64,000 nt of DNA from Gleimia hominis (GTDB lineage Bacteria > Actinomycetota > Actinomycetes > Actinomycetales > Actinomycetaceae), in the NCBI RefSeq assembly GCF_032085515.1, contig NZ_JASXSX010000001.1, forward strand, positions 1,054,001 through 1,118,000, given 5' to 3'. A program made the translations under genes and the position numbers. Each line of letters starts with the position of its first letter. Positions within the stretch are counted from its first letter, which is position 1. The notes beneath the pieces are model-generated. The model worked only from the letters and a program-made list of their open reading frames with translations. It was not told where the DNA came from and did not search any database. Shown here piece by piece: positions 18,032 through 27,181 of the stretch.

Positions 18032-18391
18032 TATGCAATTCGCAATTGCGCAAACAGAACTGCTGACGCATCTTCAATGTGCTATTGACACATCGTCAAC
18101 GTGCCACCGGCGCATCTTCAACGTGTTTGTAAACAAGAGTGCCGAAAAATTCGGCGAAACCTGCTTAACACGCGTGCCTGCCTAGCACTTGAGTGTAGTG
18201 CGCTCTGAATGCGGTCTTTTAGTATATGCGCACGGCGGCGTAAAGGCAATCCCTAAACGGGTTCTAAATGGTTGGTTGCGAAGAGGAAGCGGTGAATGGC
18301 ATAACTTGGCGTTGGTGCTACTGTGGCGTTGCGGCGGTAGTTTCGTAAAGTGATAGCAGCGAAGGCTAAAACAGTGTAAAGTGTGCGTGTG
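18032..18391. other. 360-bp intergenic region between divergent ssrA and the cyclase gene
   Basis: No convincing coding sequence is present. The region holds three 22-bp repeats (18069-18134), a small perfect inverted repeat GCCGAA-AAA-TTCGGC at 18141-18155, and a probable cyclase promoter with the -10-like TAAAGT at 18377-18382, ten bases before the ATG at 18392. That spacing suggests a leaderless or nearly leaderless cyclase mRNA. Confidence 0.6.
18069..18134. repeat. 22-bp x3 tandem repeat upstream of ssrA
   Basis: Units start at 18069, 18091 and 18113, a period of exactly 22 bp. Each begins CATC[TG]TCAA[TC]GTG on the plus strand; the second half of the unit is less conserved. It lies 38-103 bases upstream of the tmRNA 5' end. 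On the ssrA strand the units read CAC[AG]TTGA[AC]GATG, so they contain TTGA-type -35-like elements and could be protein sites or promoter duplications. Confidence 0.75.
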
Positions 18392-19468
18392 ATGCGTGCC
18401 ACTGAAGATTCTAATGAAAGCCAGTTCAACGAGGGCCACTCAACGGCCGACGCCTACCAAAAAGAACTCTTAGGTGGGCGCCCATCACTGACCGCTCACG
18501 ACCTCGCCACCGAAACAGAAACGCCTTTGTCCCGCGTTAAAGCGTACTGGGTTGCGATGGGGTTTGAACCTCCAGAACCGGATCATGTTCAATTCACCCC
18601 CGAGGACCTACGGGCCTATCAGAGGTGGACGGACCTCATCGAATCAGGCAAAATCGACCTCCCCACCGGCCTGTCGTTGGTGCGCGCGCAATCTCACATT
18701 ACCGACCGGTTAACCCTATGGCAGTCAGAAGCGCTGATCGCAGACGTGGCGCGGCGCCACACCCTCGACGACACCACTGCCCGCCTAATGGTAATGGACA
18801 AATTCCGCGAGTTTTTCGAGTTCTTTGAAGATGAACTAATCTACTCGTGGCGCCGCCAACTCAACTCCCTCATACACCGGCTAGATCAAGAAGTGGGGCA
18901 CCGGGGAATGGAACACGAACGCGACCACTTCCCACTAATCCGCACACTCGGATTTGTAGACATGGTTTCTTACACGTCCAACTCCGTGAAACTGCCCAGT
19001 CAAGACCTCGTGGGCTTAATCGACAAGTTCGAAACCGTGTGCCGCATGGCAATCCCATCAGCGGGAGGAAGGCTCGTGAAAACTATTGGCGACGCCGCGT
19101 TCTACATCGCAGACGACCTGCACACCGGTCTGAACGTAGTTACAAACCTGGTGGAAGAAATCAACTCTTCAGGGCAACTCCTGCCGGTGCGGGCCTCCGT
19201 GGTGCAAGGGTCCGTGTTCTCCAGATCCGGAGACGTGTTCGGACCATCCGTTAACCTCGCGTCTCGACTAGTAGATGTTGCCCCAGTGGGGCAGATATTA
19301 ACGGACGCAACCACCGCCTCCCACATCGCGAACGGCGAAGCGGGGCAACAGTACGAAGTGCAAGCGGCAAAAGAAGCGGACTTACGCGGAGTAGGGCGCG
19401 TAGTACCTTTTCTAGTGACAACCAAGACGAGTGACAAGTGGGAAGAGATGGAACCAAACGAGAACTAA
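18392..19468 (+). CDS. Class III adenylate cyclase with N-terminal regulatory domain
   Basis: The protein has 358 residues from ATG 18392 (GTG 18383 also in frame). The C-terminal half is a class III cyclase domain. Metal-binding aspartates are in GFVDMVSYT (about residue 190) and KTIGDAAFYI (about 234); the Lys of KTIGD is the adenine-selecting type, and the transition-state Asn and Arg are in SVNLASRL. All catalytic positions appear kept, so it should act as a homodimer making cAMP. The N-terminal 150 residues (LATETETPLSRVKAYWVAMG, FFEFFEDELIYSWRRQL) resemble the regulatory domain of Rv1264-type cyclases. No membrane segment is seen. Confidence 0.85.
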   Translation: MRATEDSNESQFNEGHSTADAYQKELLGGRPSLTAHDLATETETPLSRVKAYWVAMGFEPPEPDHVQFTPEDLRAYQRWTDLIESGKIDLPTGLSLVRAQSHITDRLTLWQSEALIADVARRHTLDDTTARLMVMDKFREFFEFFEDELIYSWRRQLNSLIHRLDQEVGHRGMEHERDHFPLIRTLGFVDMVSYTSNSVKLPSQDLVGLIDKFETVCRMAIPSAGGRLVKTIGDAAFYIADDLHTGLNVVTNLVEEINSSGQLLPVRASVVQGSVFSRSGDVFGPSVNLASRLVDVAPVGQILTDATTASHIANGEAGQQYEVQAAKEADLRGVGRVVPFLVTTKTSDKWEEMEPNEN

Positions 19469-19604
19469 TTGAGACCACGGACACGTCACGCCAAACAATA
19501 AAATAATGGTAAAGTGCAATTTGAGATTGGGTTTTTCCCTACAGAACTGACGACATTGAAGAACCGTCCACCATTAGTTGGGGAACACAAAGTTAGGAAA
19601 CACC

Positions 19605-20276
19605 GTGACTACAGTACTTTTGGTAGAGGATGATACCGCCATTGCAGAACCGCTCACGCGTGCACTTTCACGCGAAGGCTACGAGGTGCGCGCGCACGAA
19701 ACTGGGGGAGCAGCACTCAAAGAAGCAGCTCGCAGCGACCTCATCGTGCTGGACCTGGGATTACCAGACATGGACGGACTCGATGTGGCACGCCAGGTAC
19801 GAGCCGAAGGGTTGAGCACACCGATTCTGATTCTAACGGCCCGCGCAGACGAGGTAGACATGGTTGTCGGCCTCGACGCCGGGGCCGATGACTACGTGAC
19901 AAAACCGTTCCGCTTGGCAGAACTGCTGGCCCGCGTGCGCGCACTGCTGCGCCGCGCCTCCGGAGAAGACCACGAAGGGGACTTGATCGCCCAGGACGTG
20001 CGGGTAGATGTGAACGCACACCGCGCCTTCTTAGGGGACGAAGAACTGCAGCTTACCGTGAAGGAATTCGAACTGCTCCGCGTCCTAGTGCGAGAAGCTG
20101 GCAACGTGGTGGGGCGCGAAACACTGATGCGGGAAGTGTGGGGATCGGACCCAACTGGATCCACTAAAACTTTGGACATGCACGTTTCTTGGTTGCGCCG
20201 CAAACTGGGTGACGACGCTATGCGTCCGCGTTACATCTCAACGGTTCGCGGCATGGGGTTCCGGTTCGAAAAATAG
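19605..20276 (+). CDS. OmpR/PhoB-family response regulator
   Basis: This 223-residue regulator has a receiver domain (VLLVEDDTAIAEP, phospho-acceptor Asp in DLIVLDLGLPDMDG, the conserved Lys in DYVTKPF) and a winged-helix domain (LTVKEFELLRVLVREAG, REVWGSDPTGSTKTLDMHVSWLRRKLGDD, STVRGMGFRFE). The GTG at 19605 follows TTAGGAAACACC and fits the start of the receiver fold better than upstream codons. It is paired with the histidine kinase 38 bases downstream. The signal and regulon are unknown. Confidence 0.9.
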   Translation: MTTVLLVEDDTAIAEPLTRALSREGYEVRAHETGGAALKEAARSDLIVLDLGLPDMDGLDVARQVRAEGLSTPILILTARADEVDMVVGLDAGADDYVTKPFRLAELLARVRALLRRASGEDHEGDLIAQDVRVDVNAHRAFLGDEELQLTVKEFELLRVLVREAGNVVGRETLMREVWGSDPTGSTKTLDMHVSWLRRKLGDDAMRPRYISTVRGMGFRFEK

Positions 20277-20314
20277 CAAGCTCCCGGCTTCAGTTCGACT
20301 AGTAGTAGGTTAAT

Positions 20315-21637
20315 TTGCGTTCACGCACCATAAAAATGATCGCCACGGCTGTGACCGTGGCGGTCCTCATCCTCGGGATTCCCGCGATCGTGGTTTCTTC
20401 TATGCTCGTGTGGAACTCAGAAGAAAACGTGGTGCAGATGCGAACGCAGACAATCGGGAACGCGATTGAACGTCGCATCACCGAAGGGCAACCGTTGGTT
20501 CGCAACATTGATGACTTGTGGGCGCGCAGCTCCGGGTCGGATGTGGCAACGATGATCCGGATCTACGCTCCTGGACACGACCCCATTGTGATCGGAAAAG
20601 AAGTCGTGGGCCCAAGGTTGCGGGGGATGACGGTAACTACCTCCGGTGCCACAGTGCGCATCGAGCAGTCCGCGAAAACGGTGGGCTGGCGCATCTTCCG
20701 CGTGTGTCTAGCGTACGTGGGGGGCATAGTCGTTTCCCTAGCCGCCGGCTGGTGGTTAGCCTTACGCGGCTCCCGGCAGATTTCCGCTCCGCTAATTTAC
20801 CTCGCTGCGCAAGCCGAGCAGATTGGTGCGGGCCAGGTGCGTGCCCGGGTGCGTCCTTCTGGGATTGAGGAGATTGACCTGGTCCAAGAAGAACTGGCGC
20901 GCACCGGAGAGCGCATGGCTGGGCGCCTTGCTGCGGAACGGCAGTTCGCTTCCAACGCGTCACACCAGTTACGCACGCCCCTCACGGCGCTTTCCATGCG
21001 GCTGGAAGAAATCGAACTCACCACTGACGACGACCACGTGCGAACGGAAGCGCACGCGTGTTTGGAGCAGGTGGATCGGCTCACGCAAGTCGTTAGTGAT
21101 CTGCTTGCGCAAACGAAACAAGCGGGGGCTAATACCGAAGCAGTACACGTGCTAGAAGTGTTCAACCAGCAGCGCGAAGAGTGGGAGTCTGCGTTCGAAG
21201 CGCAGGGCCGCGAACTCGTGTTCAAAGATGAAGCAGCGCAGCCCGTGCTGGCGGATCCGTCGATCTTGTCACAAGCCCTCGCGACCCTCATTGAAAACTC
21301 ACTGAATTACGGGGATGGGACCACCCGGGTGGTGTGCCGCCCCGGGACGAGCAGCCGCAGCGTCTTCCTGGTGGTGTCCGATGAGGGCGAAGGAGTGGGC
21401 GAGGACCTGCAGCAGCGGATCTTTGAAAAAGGTGTGTCCGGCCACGGTTCCACCGGGATCGGCCTGCCTCTCGCGCGTTCACTCGTGCAAAGTGCTGGTG
21501 GGCGGTTGGAACTCACAGATGCGGCCACCGCGGAGTTCACGATTTCACTCGCCGCCATGCCCGCATCCCTCGACCCCGATGTAGTTATGCCCCAAGGTCC
21601 GCTCGTGTCAGTGGGAAGACGCTCCCGGCGCCTGTGA
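20315..21637 (+). CDS. Sensor histidine kinase, partner of the upstream regulator
   Basis: The 440-residue kinase has an N-terminal helix (TAVTVAVLILGIPAIVVSSM), a short extracellular region of about 85 residues, a second helix (CLAYVGGIVVSLAAGWWLAL), a HAMP-like linker, and the H-box FASNASHQLRTPLTALSMR. The ATPase domain shows an N-box (LIENSLNYG), VSDEGEGVGE and GSTGIGLPLARSL. The start is probably TTG 20315 behind AGTAGGT; ATG 20336 is the alternative. Spacing to the regulator gene supports cotranscription. Confidence 0.88.
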   Translation: MRSRTIKMIATAVTVAVLILGIPAIVVSSMLVWNSEENVVQMRTQTIGNAIERRITEGQPLVRNIDDLWARSSGSDVATMIRIYAPGHDPIVIGKEVVGPRLRGMTVTTSGATVRIEQSAKTVGWRIFRVCLAYVGGIVVSLAAGWWLALRGSRQISAPLIYLAAQAEQIGAGQVRARVRPSGIEEIDLVQEELARTGERMAGRLAAERQFASNASHQLRTPLTALSMRLEEIELTTDDDHVRTEAHACLEQVDRLTQVVSDLLAQTKQAGANTEAVHVLEVFNQQREEWESAFEAQGRELVFKDEAAQPVLADPSILSQALATLIENSLNYGDGTTRVVCRPGTSSRSVFLVVSDEGEGVGEDLQQRIFEKGVSGHGSTGIGLPLARSLVQSAGGRLELTDAATAEFTISLAAMPASLDPDVVMPQGPLVSVGRRSRRL

Positions 21638-21690
21638 TTGCTTAGCATTGGTCCCGGAACGGTGAAACCAAAAAGGGTAAGCTGGAGCAC

Positions 21691-22662
21691 ATGAGCATTA
21701 TGGTTGTAGGAGGCGCCGGTTATATCGGTGCGCACGTCGTGCGGCTGCTGCAAGAACGCGGTGACACGGTCGTGGTAGTTGATGATCTTTCTTACGGTAA
21801 GGCCGATCGGATCGGTAATTCGGAGCTAATTGAACTCGATGTTTCCACCGACCCTGCGTGCGACATCCTGGAAGATGCGATGAAGAAGCACGAGGTCAGT
21901 GCCGTTATCCACTTCGCGGCTCGCAAGCAGGTGGGTGAATCCGTGCAGCGCCCCAACTGGTATTACCAGCAGAACGTGGGTGGGCTAGCGAACCTCATGA
22001 CAGCAATGGAACGAGCCGGCGTTAAGCAACTAATCTTCTCTTCCTCAGCAGCCGTTTACGGGATGCCTCCCGTTGAGGTAGTTAAAGAGGACGAACAGTG
22101 CCATCCCATCAACCCGTATGGGGAAACAAAACTCGTGGGCGAATGGATGATGGCGAACAGTGCACGCGCGTGGGGACTGCGGTGGACAGCGCTGCGGTAC
22201 TTTAACGCTGCGGGCTGTGGTTGGCCAGACTTAGAGGACCCCGCTACCCTCAACTTAATTCCAATCTTGCTGTCGAGGTTAGAGCAGGGCAAGAACCCGG
22301 TGATTTTCGGAACTGACTATGACACACCTGACGGCACGTGCATCCGCGATTACATCCACGTCACCGACCTGGCGAAAGCCCATATTGACGCGTTAGACGC
22401 GTTGGAATCCGGTGGGGAGCAGACCCACAACGTTTACAACGTCGGAACGGGCAAAGGCACATCCGTTAAGGAAATCATTGACGAACTGCGCCGCGTGTCA
22501 AACCTGGAACTGGAAGTGGAAGAAGCGCCGCGGCGGGCTGGCGATCCACCTCGCCTAATCGCTGACACCACGCGCATTACCACGGACCTGGGATTCAAGG
22601 CGACGCACAGTGTTCACGACATAGTTCGGTCCGCCTGGGACGCGTGGAAGGCGCGCCAATAG
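21691..22662 (+). CDS. galE: UDP-glucose 4-epimerase
   Basis: The 323-residue extended SDR has the NAD-binding VVGGAGYIGAHVVRLL, a catalytic serine region IFSSSAAVYG and the Y-x3-K motif NPYGETKLVGE. YFNAAGC and GTCIRDYIHVTDLA are GalE signatures. It interconverts UDP-glucose and UDP-galactose for envelope polysaccharide or galactose use. The ATG at 21691 is well placed. A terminator hairpin between galE and the convergent LCP gene closes both units. Confidence 0.92.
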   Translation: MSIMVVGGAGYIGAHVVRLLQERGDTVVVVDDLSYGKADRIGNSELIELDVSTDPACDILEDAMKKHEVSAVIHFAARKQVGESVQRPNWYYQQNVGGLANLMTAMERAGVKQLIFSSSAAVYGMPPVEVVKEDEQCHPINPYGETKLVGEWMMANSARAWGLRWTALRYFNAAGCGWPDLEDPATLNLIPILLSRLEQGKNPVIFGTDYDTPDGTCIRDYIHVTDLAKAHIDALDALESGGEQTHNVYNVGTGKGTSVKEIIDELRRVSNLELEVEEAPRRAGDPPRLIADTTRITTDLGFKATHSVHDIVRSAWDAWKARQ

Positions 22663-22689
22663 GTAACTGCAGCTTAGGTAACCGCTCCA
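22660..22689 (+). repeat. 15-bp x2 weak repeat starting at the galE stop codon
   Basis: TAGGTAAC occurs at 22660 (the stop codon plus five bases) and again at 22675, exactly 15 bp later, with partial match in the remaining bases (CTGCAGCT versus CGCTCCA). It is short, so the case is weak alone, but it matches the pattern at other gene ends. Confidence 0.45.
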
Positions 22690-22719
22690 ACGAGCAAGCT
22701 GTTTCTAACCGGCAGGCCA

Positions 22720-22760
22720 CCCCCTCCAGCCAATAAATAACCGGCTTGGAGGGGGATTTT
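22720..22760. terminator. Bidirectional terminator hairpin between galE and the LCP gene
   Basis: Arm 22720-22731 (five C then TCCAGCC) pairs with 22743-22755 (GGCTTGGAGGGGG) with one bulged T. It is followed by TTTT on the plus strand. It sits between two convergent genes. Confidence 0.8.
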
Positions 22761-22761
22761 A

Positions 22762-24222
22762 CTAGTAGGTCACGCCCCGAACCTGGTTCAAATCTGCTTG
22801 CGTTAAAGTGCCGTCTTTCATTTTTTCGAAGAAGCTGGGGGTGCGTTCTTCATCGAGCTGCACCGCCGACCCCGCGTAGGTAGGCAGGTTAATGCGCGCG
22901 ATTGGGGGAGCGCCGTTCAGGTCCGACTTCATTACGGAACGGAAATCCCACGCCAGCCGCGCCACGCCAAACGAACCCGTGCCGGAGTCCGTAGTTAGCG
23001 CGTGCGCGGTTGCCCCGACGAGTGCTTTTTGTTTAAACGGGTTCAGCAGCAAGGATGGGGTCATAGCTTCAGATGAGATAGCGCTGATAACCTGCCGCTG
23101 CCGTTTCGCCCGCCCGATATCCCCCTCGGGATCTGCCATGCGCATGCGCGCGAACGCCAGCGCGGTGTCCCCGTTGGAACGGTGGCACCCGGACTTCCAA
23201 ACCAGTTGCGAATCGTGGTCGTTCACGTCGTAATCAAGGCACAGGTTCACCCCGCCGACGGCGTCAACCACGGACTTTAAACCATCCATACCGATTTCTA
23301 CGTATCGATCTACCTTGAGGCCCGTTAGTCCCTCAACGGTTTCAACCATGAGCGATGGGCCACCGAGAGAGTACGCGGCGTTCAGCTTATTCTGGTTATG
23401 ACCTGGAATGTTCACCCACGTGTCGCGCGGTAGAGACACGAGGGAAGTCTGCCCATTGGGGGCGCGGCGCAGCAGCAAAATCGTGTCCGTGCGCCCGCCT
23501 TCAGTGCCGTCGTCTGGGGTGGCGCCATCACGCGAATCTGAACCGGCCAGTAGGTACGTGGTGCCCGATTGCGCTGGGGCGGAACTCAACGCGTCAACGT
23601 GACTGATCTGTGTAGACGCCCAAAATGCTAAATAAGCAGGCCACGCCACCACCAGTAACACAAGTACAAGTAAGGTCGTGAGCACAACTCGGCGGCCGCG
23701 GTGAGGGCGGCGCCGCCGAACCGGGGCTGATGGAGGTGCGCTCGGGCCGCTTGGTGGATTCGAATACTGCGGCTTGTACCCGCGGTTGTATTGAGGTGAA
23801 TACTCGCGATTTACGTTCGCACTCTCGGGTCGCCGCCTACCTGCACTTGGTGCATACGACGGGGGCTGCTGGGCATAAGCAGCTTCCCTGGCAGAAGCGC
23901 CCTCCCTGCGGGCCGCCTGCGCGCGGTAATAATCGCGGTCGGTTGCAGCTGCCTCAGAACGATCAGTGGCCGCGCCCGCTTGGTTTTGGTGGAACACGGA
24001 TTGGCGGCGTACCGAACGCGCCTGGTTCCTGGCCGTAAAAACCCGGTCCCGCGCAGGGGTTGAAGACGAACTGCGACCGCTGGGAGAGCGCCGAACGGCG
24101 TTATCCCTATCTTCGCTGGGGAGCGGCTGCCCGCTGCTGGAACGGCGGGAAACCCGTTTGGCACCACTTGAGGAAGGGCGCACCCGGCGACCCTTCGGGT
24201 TAAAAGACGGGGGGTTAGCCAT
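22762..24222 (-). CDS. LytR-CpsA-Psr (LCP) family glycopolymer transferase with long disordered N-terminus
   Basis: The 486-residue protein has a basic, Ser/Arg/Pro-rich disordered region to about residue 170, a membrane helix (RRVVLTTLLVLVLLVVAWPA), then an LCP domain: TTYLLAGSDSRDG, TDTILLLRRAP, LVSLPRDTWVNIPG, KLNAAYSLGGPSL, GLKSVVDAVGGVNLC, ALAFARMRMADPEGDIGRAKRQRQVI. The Arg and Asp residues that bind pyrophosphate are present. LCP enzymes attach glycopolymers to peptidoglycan outside the membrane. The start overlaps the end of the upstream LCP gene by eight bases, so the two are cotranscribed. The long N-terminal region is much larger than needed for a simple anchor. Confidence 0.88.
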   Translation of the reverse strand: MANPPSFNPKGRRVRPSSSGAKRVSRRSSSGQPLPSEDRDNAVRRSPSGRSSSSTPARDRVFTARNQARSVRRQSVFHQNQAGAATDRSEAAATDRDYYRAQAARREGASAREAAYAQQPPSYAPSAGRRRPESANVNREYSPQYNRGYKPQYSNPPSGPSAPPSAPVRRRRPHRGRRVVLTTLLVLVLLVVAWPAYLAFWASTQISHVDALSSAPAQSGTTYLLAGSDSRDGATPDDGTEGGRTDTILLLRRAPNGQTSLVSLPRDTWVNIPGHNQNKLNAAYSLGGPSLMVETVEGLTGLKVDRYVEIGMDGLKSVVDAVGGVNLCLDYDVNDHDSQLVWKSGCHRSNGDTALAFARMRMADPEGDIGRAKRQRQVISAISSEAMTPSLLLNPFKQKALVGATAHALTTDSGTGSFGVARLAWDFRSVMKSDLNGAPPIARINLPTYAGSAVQLDEERTPSFFEKMKDGTLTQADLNQVRGVTY

Positions 24223-25516
24223 TGGTCCGCGGCCGTTCCGGAACGTACTGCTGGTTGGGCTTGTCGTAGTCCTTAGAGTGTTCCTTGTCGGGTTCTAACG
24301 AGCCATCCTCGCGGACCTTAAACCAGGATCCATCCATGGTCCGATAAGTGGTGCCCGCTGGGAACGGCTTGTCGTTCTTGAGTGCGTTCCACATGTTCTC
24401 GGTGTCTTGGTTTGGAACCACCCGGTTCGAATCCTGCAGGTCTGGATCCACCGGCATCGTGGAGAACTGCACTCCACTACCCGGAATGTCCTTAAGCGAG
24501 TTAGCGAGCCCCGCGCTCACAGACAGGTTCGTGAGGTTCTTCGATGTCTTCACGGATTCCAATGCCGTCTTCACGAAGTTGTAAAGCTGGAGGGAATCTC
24601 CCAACCCCTTCTCTTTTGCGGTCGCTACAATTTTGCCGATCATCTGCTGCTGGCGAGTGATCCGGTCTAGGTCCGAACCCGACCCGAGACTGTGGCGCAA
24701 CCGCGCGTATGCGAGTGCCTGATCTCCGTTCAACACGTGGCATCCGGCCTCAATATTCAAATCCGCTTCGTAATCGTGAATGGGTTCGTCAAAACACATC
24801 TCGATTCCACCGAGGGTTTCCACGGTCTTGATGAACCCGTCGAAATCAACGACCATCACTTCGTTAATATCAATCCCCGTGAGAGCCTCCGTGGTCTTTT
24901 TCACGCACGCCACACCCGCGGCCATATTCTTCGGGTTTTCTTGCGCTCCCAGGCCCAGCGCCCAGTTGAACTGGCCGTAGTGCGGTACCGTCTGCGAACC
25001 ATTGGTTAGTTTGCAAGCAGGTAGGTTCATGAGGGTATCTCGCGGAATCGCAATGAACTGGGCGCGCGAGCGGTCTGCGCTGATGTGCAGCACCATCGTC
25101 ACATCGTTGCGCATTCCCTCCTCATTGTCTTGATTGAAGTCTTGGTCTGCACGCTGATCAGACCCGACCACGAGGACGTTCAGTGCCTTGCCCGCATATG
25201 AGTCCACCAGGTTCGGTTGCTTATTGTGGTCTTCAAACGAATCCAAATTCAGCGCATTATTATCCAGCGAGTTTTTGAGGTCGTAGTACAGTAATCCACC
25301 AAATGTGACAGCGAAAAGAACAGCCGCTAGGGCCGCTAGGGCCACGTATTTTTTCCATCTGGATTTGGTCTTGAGGTCCGTGGCGTGACGATACTTCTGC
25401 TTTTTCCGTACGCGGGAGCGGCGGGGAAAACTGAGGGTTAACGCGTCTTCTGCGCGGCGTTTAACATTGCGTTGAATCGTGTCCGGCGTGGGGTCGTTCG
25501 GGGTGTTAGTGCTCAT
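24215..25516 (-). CDS. LytR-CpsA-Psr (LCP) family glycopolymer transferase
   Basis: This 433-residue second LCP enzyme has a basic cytoplasmic region of about 60 residues, one helix (YVALAALAAVLFAVTFGGLL), then NVLVVGSDQRADQD, NDVTMVLHIS, FIAIPRDTLMNLPAC, FNWALGLG, FIKTVETLGGIEMCF and ALAYARLRHSLGSGSDLDRITRQQ. Catalytic-site Asp and Arg residues look intact. Its start overlaps the DUF2304 stop by four bases. Two tandem LCP genes may attach different polymers or partly back each other up (inference). Confidence 0.9.
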   Translation of the reverse strand: MSTNTPNDPTPDTIQRNVKRRAEDALTLSFPRRSRVRKKQKYRHATDLKTKSRWKKYVALAALAAVLFAVTFGGLLYYDLKNSLDNNALNLDSFEDHNKQPNLVDSYAGKALNVLVVGSDQRADQDFNQDNEEGMRNDVTMVLHISADRSRAQFIAIPRDTLMNLPACKLTNGSQTVPHYGQFNWALGLGAQENPKNMAAGVACVKKTTEALTGIDINEVMVVDFDGFIKTVETLGGIEMCFDEPIHDYEADLNIEAGCHVLNGDQALAYARLRHSLGSGSDLDRITRQQQMIGKIVATAKEKGLGDSLQLYNFVKTALESVKTSKNLTNLSVSAGLANSLKDIPGSGVQFSTMPVDPDLQDSNRVVPNQDTENMWNALKNDKPFPAGTTYRTMDGSWFKVREDGSLEPDKEHSKDYDKPNQQYVPERPRTNG

Positions 25517-25890
25517 TCGCCGCTCCTGTCGGAGGCTCGTGGTGGGAGAACGTTTTGTAGCGCCTGGTGACGTGCCAGCCGGGTGAGGCGCTTTTCCATA
25601 TTGGATTCGCGCCGGTACGACGTGATCATTGTTGAAATAACCACCAGGGTGAGTCCGTATAGCAGCAGGTCACTCCCACGCCCAACGCCCACGGCGTTCG
25701 CAACGCGAGTGAGTAGGGTGGGGAATACGGCCGCGATCATGGCTAACAGTATGAACAGCCAGATGCCCAGACGGCGGACAGCCAAGTGCTTGGCGGTGCG
25801 CACAGGCTGCATCATCACTAACCCAACGAAGCATAACGCCAAGATCAATAGGGTCTTAACAACCCACTGTGAACCCAGTACTGCTGTCAC
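25513..25890 (-). CDS. DUF2304 family membrane protein
   Basis: The 125-residue protein has three predicted helices (WVVKTLLILALCFVGLVMM, IWLFILLAMIAAVFPTLL, LLLYGLTLVVISTMITSY) and a Arg-rich C-terminus with a short coiled coil (RESNMEKRLTRLARHQAL). DUF2304 proteins usually sit with GT2 glycosyltransferases in polyprenyl-linked glycan pathways. Here the gene begins the LCP operon, and no GT2 gene is directly attached. Confidence 0.8.
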   Translation of the reverse strand: MTAVLGSQWVVKTLLILALCFVGLVMMQPVRTAKHLAVRRLGIWLFILLAMIAAVFPTLLTRVANAVGVGRGSDLLLYGLTLVVISTMITSYRRESNMEKRLTRLARHQALQNVLPPRASDRSGE

Positions 25891-25991
25891 TTAAAACTCC
25901 CCGTTCAAGGTCGTGTGCTTGCTGGTATTCGAGTGCCACGCTCTTAGTAAACTCACGCGTAACATTGTCCCATTTTGGTTCAAAAACATAG

Positions 25992-26738
25992 TTATTTCCA
26001 CTCTAGCGCGTGTGGGTCAATGCCTTCCTGTTCTATAACAGAGCCCACTTTCCACCCGGAACCGACCCATAGTACACGCCGGTTTTGTTCAAATCCAGAT
26101 AGTATTCGCGCTGCCCAACCACGCGGGTTAGGCGCAGCTGTAGCGTCAAAAATCGCTACTTCTGACGTGAGTGCTTCCACCAGCCCCGCACTTGCCTTTC
26201 CCGCACGCACAGTTGAAGGTACCGGGTTTCCGTGCGTGTTTTCAGGCTCGTTTTCCTGAGGTACTTCGCACACCGGTGCGGGCAGGAACTCCATTTGGTC
26301 GGGTTGCCCATGGGTTTGTGCAATGGCGTCCACCACGCCTGCCGGGAGCTCACCGGTCCACCCCAGTGCCATGGGGGAGAGGTCGTGCAGTGCAACCACC
26401 AGGCCCGGGTCTGCTGCAGCCCACCGCTTTGCCCAGTCCGCGTTGTCCGTGATGATTACCTCAAACTCCGCAGGCTCCACGTGTGCCGGGTTTGCGAACC
26501 ACAGGGCGGTACCCTCAGTGAAACCAGTTCCAGTAAGCCACATGAGGGCCTGCCATGAGGGGGGCATCGCCACGGCCACGTGAGCCTGCTCGTCTGCGAA
26601 CTCGTAAATCGCGCCCGCGCACTTGGAAATCCAGCGGGCCACATTTGAGCCAACGAGTTCCGTTCGCGCCTGCCCGTACCACGTTAAACACGGCTCAGCA
26701 GACGCTTCGAGTGCCCTCAAGGTGTCTAAAGAAAACAT
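25992..26738 (-). CDS. TIGR03089-like actinobacterial protein (AMP-binding-enzyme-like fragment)
   Basis: The protein has 248 residues from ATG 26738. It resembles the N-terminal part of adenylate-forming enzymes in pattern (PCLTWYGQARTELVGSNVARW, AHVAVAMPPSWQALMWLTG) but lacks the AMP-binding and C-terminal catalytic motifs. This is typical of TIGR03089, a conserved actinobacterial family of unknown function usually found beside LCP and WhiB2 genes, as here. An upstream in-frame GTG (26756) is possible. It is divergent from whiB, with about 146 bp between. Confidence 0.7.
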   Translation of the reverse strand: MFSLDTLRALEASAEPCLTWYGQARTELVGSNVARWISKCAGAIYEFADEQAHVAVAMPPSWQALMWLTGTGFTEGTALWFANPAHVEPAEFEVIITDNADWAKRWAAADPGLVVALHDLSPMALGWTGELPAGVVDAIAQTHGQPDQMEFLPAPVCEVPQENEPENTHGNPVPSTVRAGKASAGLVEALTSEVAIFDATAAPNPRGWAARILSGFEQNRRVLWVGSGWKVGSVIEQEGIDPHALEWK

Positions 26739-26884
26739 ACTGTCACTTTGGCACACAAAAAGTCCGGGCGGGAAGCGACTGTCAGAAAGTAGAGTAATCT
26801 CATATACTCTTAAACAACTTGACTATGCGGAATAACACGCGTGTAATTCTAAAAGGCAACAAAAAGCAATCGAGGGGAAAACCA

Positions 26885-27172
26885 GTGTGGAATATTCTTG
26901 GTGACGGTCCGCTGACAATCGATAATCAGGGTACCGTTTCTCTCGACGACGGCGTTTTAGCTTGGCAGGCAAATGCCCTGTGTGCGCAGACGGACCCAGA
27001 GGCATTCTTCCCAGAAAAGGGAGGCTCCACCCGCGAAGCCAAAGCCGTATGCCAAGAATGCGCGGTTCGGGAACAGTGCCTGCAGTACGCACTCGCCAAC
27101 GACGAACGGTTCGGCATTTGGGGTGGCATGTCCGAGCGGGAACGAAGGGCGTACAAACGCCGCGCCGTTTAA
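26885..27172 (+). CDS. whiB2: WhiB-family iron-sulfur regulator, WhiB2/WhmD type
   Basis: The 95-residue protein has four cysteines in the WhiB pattern (ALCAQ ... AVCQECAVREQC), followed by FGIWGGMSERERRAYKRRAV, the G[IV]WGG turn and basic tail. Blocks such as WQANALCAQTDPEAFFPEKG are closest to the WhiB2/WhmD subgroup, which is tied to septation. The GTG at 26885 is preferred: GAGGGG (26872-26877) is seven bases before it, whereas the upstream extension is poorly conserved in type. Neighbours (TIGR03089, a zincin-like protein, DUF3499) match the mycobacterial whiB2 region. Confidence 0.88.
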   Translation: MWNILGDGPLTIDNQGTVSLDDGVLAWQANALCAQTDPEAFFPEKGGSTREAKAVCQECAVREQCLQYALANDERFGIWGGMSERERRAYKRRAV

Positions 27173-27181
27173 TGAGTCCGC

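Noticed and set aside
18182..18439. 85-residue minus-strand open frame upstream of the cyclase
   Set aside because: No ribosome binding site, no recognisable motif, and it overlaps the cyclase start.
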